Of a DNA stretch of 64,000 nucleotides, positions 61,510 to 64,000 are shown piece by piece. A program made the position numbers and the translations under genes. Position 1 is the first letter of the stretch. Every line of letters starts with the position of its first letter. The stretch is from Flavobacterium poyangense (GTDB lineage: Bacteria > Bacteroidota > Bacteroidia > Flavobacteriales > Flavobacteriaceae): assembly GCF_011751075.1 (NCBI RefSeq), contig NZ_JAALLN010000003.1:124001-188000 (forward strand), given 5' to 3'. The notes below the pieces were generated by a model, which was given only the letters and a program-made list of their open reading frames with translations, did not search any database and had not been told where the DNA came from.

Positions 61510-62606
61510 TGTACAGGTTTTGAAAAAATATTAGTTATAAAGATATTAATTTGCGTGAATATAAGCATGATTTCTACAATAGGAAACCAGGCTCTAAGGT
61601 CTTTTTCTTTCAGTTTTGATGCTGAAAAACCAATTACAATCCAGGCAATGGTGTAACGTGTCGCCAGCAAAGCCAATACTGCAATCCATTGAAATTGAAA
61701 AGCAAGTAACAGTATAACTGATATAAAGAAAAATAATTGTGAGGTATAAAAAAGACCTAACTGAATTTTATCAAAAACTTTGTAGTAATTTGCTGTAGCA
61801 ACATGTCTTCTTTTTTGAGAAAACCATTCCCTGTAAGTTTCTTTTGGTTTTGAATAGGTGAAACTGTCCGGTGTAAAAGCTATTGTTGTGTTGTTTTTGT
61901 TTGCGGCCTGATTTACAAACAAATCATCATCGCCGGAGCGAATCTGAATGTGTTCGATAAAACCATTCACATTAAAAAACTCTTCTTTTTTGTAAGCAAG
62001 ATTACGTCCGACTCCCATGTAGGGCGCTCCAACTTTTGCCCATGAAAAATATTGTATAGCCGTAAGTACGGTTTCAAATCGAATTACTTTATTCAATAAG
62101 GAACGCTCGATTTTTTCATAACCTCCATATCCTAAAACAATAGTTCTGTTCATGGTAAATTGCGAAGTCATAGCCGTGATCCATTCTTTGGATGTTGGAT
62201 AACAATCAGCGTCAGTAAATAGTAAATACTCTTTTTTCGAAGCTTTGATTCCTAATGTCAGCGCATATTTTTTATTGCCCCAAAAAGCTTCATTGTTTTC
62301 TACTTTTACCAAACGAATGTTGGGATATTGTTTCTCAAACTCTTCAAAAACTTCCAGTGTTTCGTCACTTGAAGCATCGTCTATTAAAACAATTTCAAAA
62401 TCCGGATAATTTTGCTCTGCTAATAATGGAATGTATTTTTTTACGTTTTCTTCTTCATTCTTTGCACAAACAATTACAGAAACCGGAATATTTTTTGGAG
62501 TGATGCTTTGCGGTTTGCCAAAAGCAAATTTTCCAAAAATACCCAGATAATAAGAAAGTTGGATGACAACAATAGCAATAAAAAAGTAAAAAATGAATGT
62601 AAGCAT
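61500..62606 (-). CDS. Family 2 glycosyltransferase, membrane-bound
   Basis: 368 aa. Short N-terminal membrane segment (FYFFIAIVVIQLSYYLGIF), a GT-A domain with VSVIVCAKNEEENVKKYIPL, IVLIDDASSDETLEVFEEF, the DxD LFTDADCYP, and the acceptor-site SGDDDLFVNQAA plus QKRRH, then C-terminal membrane segments (VILLAFQFQWIAVLALLAT). It probably makes or elongates an envelope polysaccharide or glycolipid. The sigma gene overlaps its stop. A promoter is at 62646-62676. Confidence 0.92.
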   Translation of the reverse strand: MLTFIFYFFIAIVVIQLSYYLGIFGKFAFGKPQSITPKNIPVSVIVCAKNEEENVKKYIPLLAEQNYPDFEIVLIDDASSDETLEVFEEFEKQYPNIRLVKVENNEAFWGNKKYALTLGIKASKKEYLLFTDADCYPTSKEWITAMTSQFTMNRTIVLGYGGYEKIERSLLNKVIRFETVLTAIQYFSWAKVGAPYMGVGRNLAYKKEEFFNVNGFIEHIQIRSGDDDLFVNQAANKNNTTIAFTPDSFTYSKPKETYREWFSQKRRHVATANYYKVFDKIQLGLFYTSQLFFFISVILLLAFQFQWIAVLALLATRYTIAWIVIGFSASKLKEKDLRAWFPIVEIMLIFTQINIFITNIFSKPVHWK

Positions 62607-62645
62607 CTGATTTTAATGTCTTTTGATTTTTGAATCTTGCGAGTG

Positions 62646-62676
62646 CAAATGTACTTATGAATTCCTAATTTTCAAT
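62646..62676 (-). promoter_or_regulatory. Promoter of glycosyltransferase/sigma operon
   Basis: On the minus strand ATTG (62673-62676) and TACATTTG (62646-62653) with a 19-base spacer, 40 bases before the start. Confidence 0.65.
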
Positions 62677-62689
62677 GGTTAAAACCAAT

Positions 62690-63304
62690 TTACTTTCGGC
62701 ATTTTGACATTTCATTTGCAACAGCAATAGCCTGAGGGTTTTCGGTTTTTTCTAATTCCGAAATTATGTTTTTGTAATTGTGATCATCCCTGTTTTGAGA
62801 TAGTTTTTTCGTAGCCTGAATTTCATCAATTTCAATTTCAAAACCAAATATGCCTCTGGCTTCACGCATCGTTTTGGGAGATAGATTTTCGATACGAACG
62901 GGATTTTCTGAGTTAGCTTCGTATTTATCGACTAATTTTTTAAGTCCGTCGAGAGTTGCAGCTTCGTCTGTAATTTTAATACGGCCATAAACATGTACGG
63001 CTATATAATTCCATGTTGGTACATTTTCGTGATCGTACCAGGACGGTGAAATGTAACTGTGTGGCCCGGAAAACACAGCCAAAACCTGATCGTTTTCTGC
63101 AAAACCTTCCGCCTGTGGATTTAATTTTGAGATATGTCCCATTAAAACTTCTTTTCCGTCAGCATTAATTTCGAGCTCTATCGGAATATGCGTAGCACAT
63201 AATTTTCCGTTTGTCTGATTGATTAGAATGCCAAAACTATTCTCTTTCAAAAAAGCTTTGATTGATTCCGGGTCTTCGTTTTTAAATAGCTGCGGTGTGT
63301 ACAT
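62690..63304 (-). CDS. PaiB-like FMN-binding protein
   Basis: 204 aa with the split-barrel flavin-binding fold of the PaiB/FMN-binding negative regulator family: MYTPQLFKNEDPESIKAFLK, ATHIPIELE, GHISKLNPQAEGF, FSGPHSYISPSWY, VPTWNYIAVHVYG, and C-terminal FEIEIDEIQATKKLSQNRDD. In Bacillus, PaiB was described as a repressor, but homologues look more like flavin or stress enzymes. A -7-like TATATTTG on the minus strand is 225 bases upstream (63529-63536). Monocistronic. Confidence 0.92.
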   Translation of the reverse strand: MYTPQLFKNEDPESIKAFLKENSFGILINQTNGKLCATHIPIELEINADGKEVLMGHISKLNPQAEGFAENDQVLAVFSGPHSYISPSWYDHENVPTWNYIAVHVYGRIKITDEAATLDGLKKLVDKYEANSENPVRIENLSPKTMREARGIFGFEIEIDEIQATKKLSQNRDDHNYKNIISELEKTENPQAIAVANEMSKCRK

Positions 63305-63624
63305 CTTAATTGGTATTGTTGAGTTTGAAAAAAATACCGAAGTAAATTGTTTCAGGTTAGTTTATGTATTTAGTGTAACTTAGAATGATTGATTCAAAAC
63401 GATTAAAAAAATATGTCGTTTTTTTGTCTTTGGCTATAGTTCTTAAACTAGTGCTGTACAGTCATAATTCTTTGTCTTTTTTTTCTAAAAGCAGTAAATA
63501 TTCAGTTATTTTTTTATAATCAATCAAACAAATATAGGTGTTTTCTTATTTATTCAGATGTTAGTATTGTTAATTTTTATTACTTTGAATTTAAGGTTTT
63601 ACGGGAAATAAAATAACAATATTT
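63305..63624. other. Intergenic gap, nothing recognised
   Basis: AT-rich with T runs. It holds only the -7-like box TATATTTG (minus strand, 63529-63536). No gene, repeat family or hairpin of note was seen. Confidence 0.6.
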
Positions 63625-64000
63625 CTAATCTTGAACTGTAGCTTCCTTAGATTTAAACAGATTCGGATTAATACTTGCATATAAAATAAGGGTGCCAATT
63701 AACGTAAAAGTAGTTCCTTCGATTAAACATTGTATGGCAAAATCATCTGAAAATACAGTTCTGAAAGGATTAAAGAAATGAGATATTACTTCTCTTCTGA
63801 AAAATTTCAATCTTAAAAGAACGTACATAACCATTGCCACTATAATAGTGTTTAGGGCAGAAAGTTTGTTTTTCCAGTTGAGATAAGAAATAATTAAAAT
63901 TCCGCATATCAGACCGTAAAAGATCCATATATATACATTGGGCCAAAAATTAAAACTATCTTCTTTTGTCGGGAAAAATCGAATCCAATCTTCCAGTTTC
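63625..64000 (-). CDS. Polytopic membrane protein (5' end outside window)
   Basis: The frame is open to the window end, so the gene begins beyond 64000 and only the C-terminal 124 residues are seen (a GTG at 63840 is not the real start). The visible part has FWPNVYIYWIFYGLICGILI, a segment IISYLNWKNK..., IIVAMVMYVLLRLKFFRREV and TFTLIGTLILYASINPNLF, that is three or four membrane helices, and an acidic tail KSKEATVQD. The family is not recognised. Confidence 0.75.
   Translation of the reverse strand, partial: KLEDWIRFFPTKEDSFNFWPNVYIWIFYGLICGILIISYLNWKNKLSALNTIIVAMVMYVLLRLKFFRREVISHFFNPFRTVFSDDFAIQCLIEGTTFTLIGTLILYASINPNLFKSKEATVQD

Overview
The window is chromosomal DNA of a Flavobacterium-like member of the Bacteroidota. 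The DNA is AT-rich. Genes lack Shine-Dalgarno sites and start in A-rich contexts. Many promoters carry the Bacteroidota -7 box TAnnTTTG. The gene content (SusC/SusD, HmuY, DUF6607, OMP_b-brl_3 TonB receptors, LytTR two-component pairs) and the many short intergenic repeats fit this group. I cannot name a species. No transposase, integrase, phage gene, rRNA or CRISPR array was seen.

Layout. 1-4.0 kb: the end of a class I mannose-6-phosphate isomerase, a small conserved protein, two identical tRNA-Thr(TGT) genes each with its own promoter and terminator, a repeat field, and a lipoprotein alpha/beta hydrolase with a C-terminal frameshift. 4-10.7 kb: lipoproteins, htpG, a lipocalin-like plus OmpA-family pair, and a lone ABC ATPase. 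10.9-20.3 kb: an S9 peptidase, fabH, cutC, an OMP_b-brl_3 receptor with a decayed paralogue fragment behind it, and argS. 20.6-25.3 kb: one SusC/SusD uptake pair. 25.7-30.4 kb: a divergent heme-uptake-like locus (DUF6607 protein; TonB receptor, HmuY protein, DoxX-like membrane protein). 30.6-35.2 kb: a tightly packed SGNH, SGNH+LysM and MBOAT operon that looks like an extracytoplasmic O-acylation machine. 35.5-39.4 kb: ffh, folD and a CorA-type transporter. 39.9-42.3 kb: a membrane protein, a winged-helix regulator and a DUF4153/4173-type membrane protein, with the same operator-like palindrome in front of both transcription units. 42.7-45.9 kb: an unknown protein, then a TPR histidine kinase overlapping a LytTR regulator. 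46.2-50.3 kb: rluF, a P450 plus ABM monooxygenase operon divergent from an ArsR-type regulator, and an alpha/beta hydrolase. 50.6-57.9 kb: a coiled-coil protein with a degenerate zinc ribbon, Nif3, lpxK, a hybrid kinase, gapA and lipA. 58-64 kb: an M48 protease, a bacterial PH protein, TonB, an ECF sigma factor overlapping a glycosyltransferase, a PaiB-like flavin protein, and a membrane protein running off the end.

What stands out. Most genes are ordinary core or envelope functions. The unusual material lies between and inside them: at least four families of short repeats (a CGCAGATTTAGCAGAT hairpin family, a 102-bp element with 32-nt inverted ends, a CTTCGACTTCGCTCAGG family with one copy inside cutC, and heptamer tandem repeats), a ghost receptor fragment, a frameshift that removes a catalytic histidine, a paired operator motif, and a candidate small RNA. 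I did not find an obviously new multi-gene defence or biosynthetic system. The best candidates for new biology are the two-operator regulon at 39.9-42.3 kb, the MBOAT/SGNH/LysM operon, and the P450/ABM/ArsR module.
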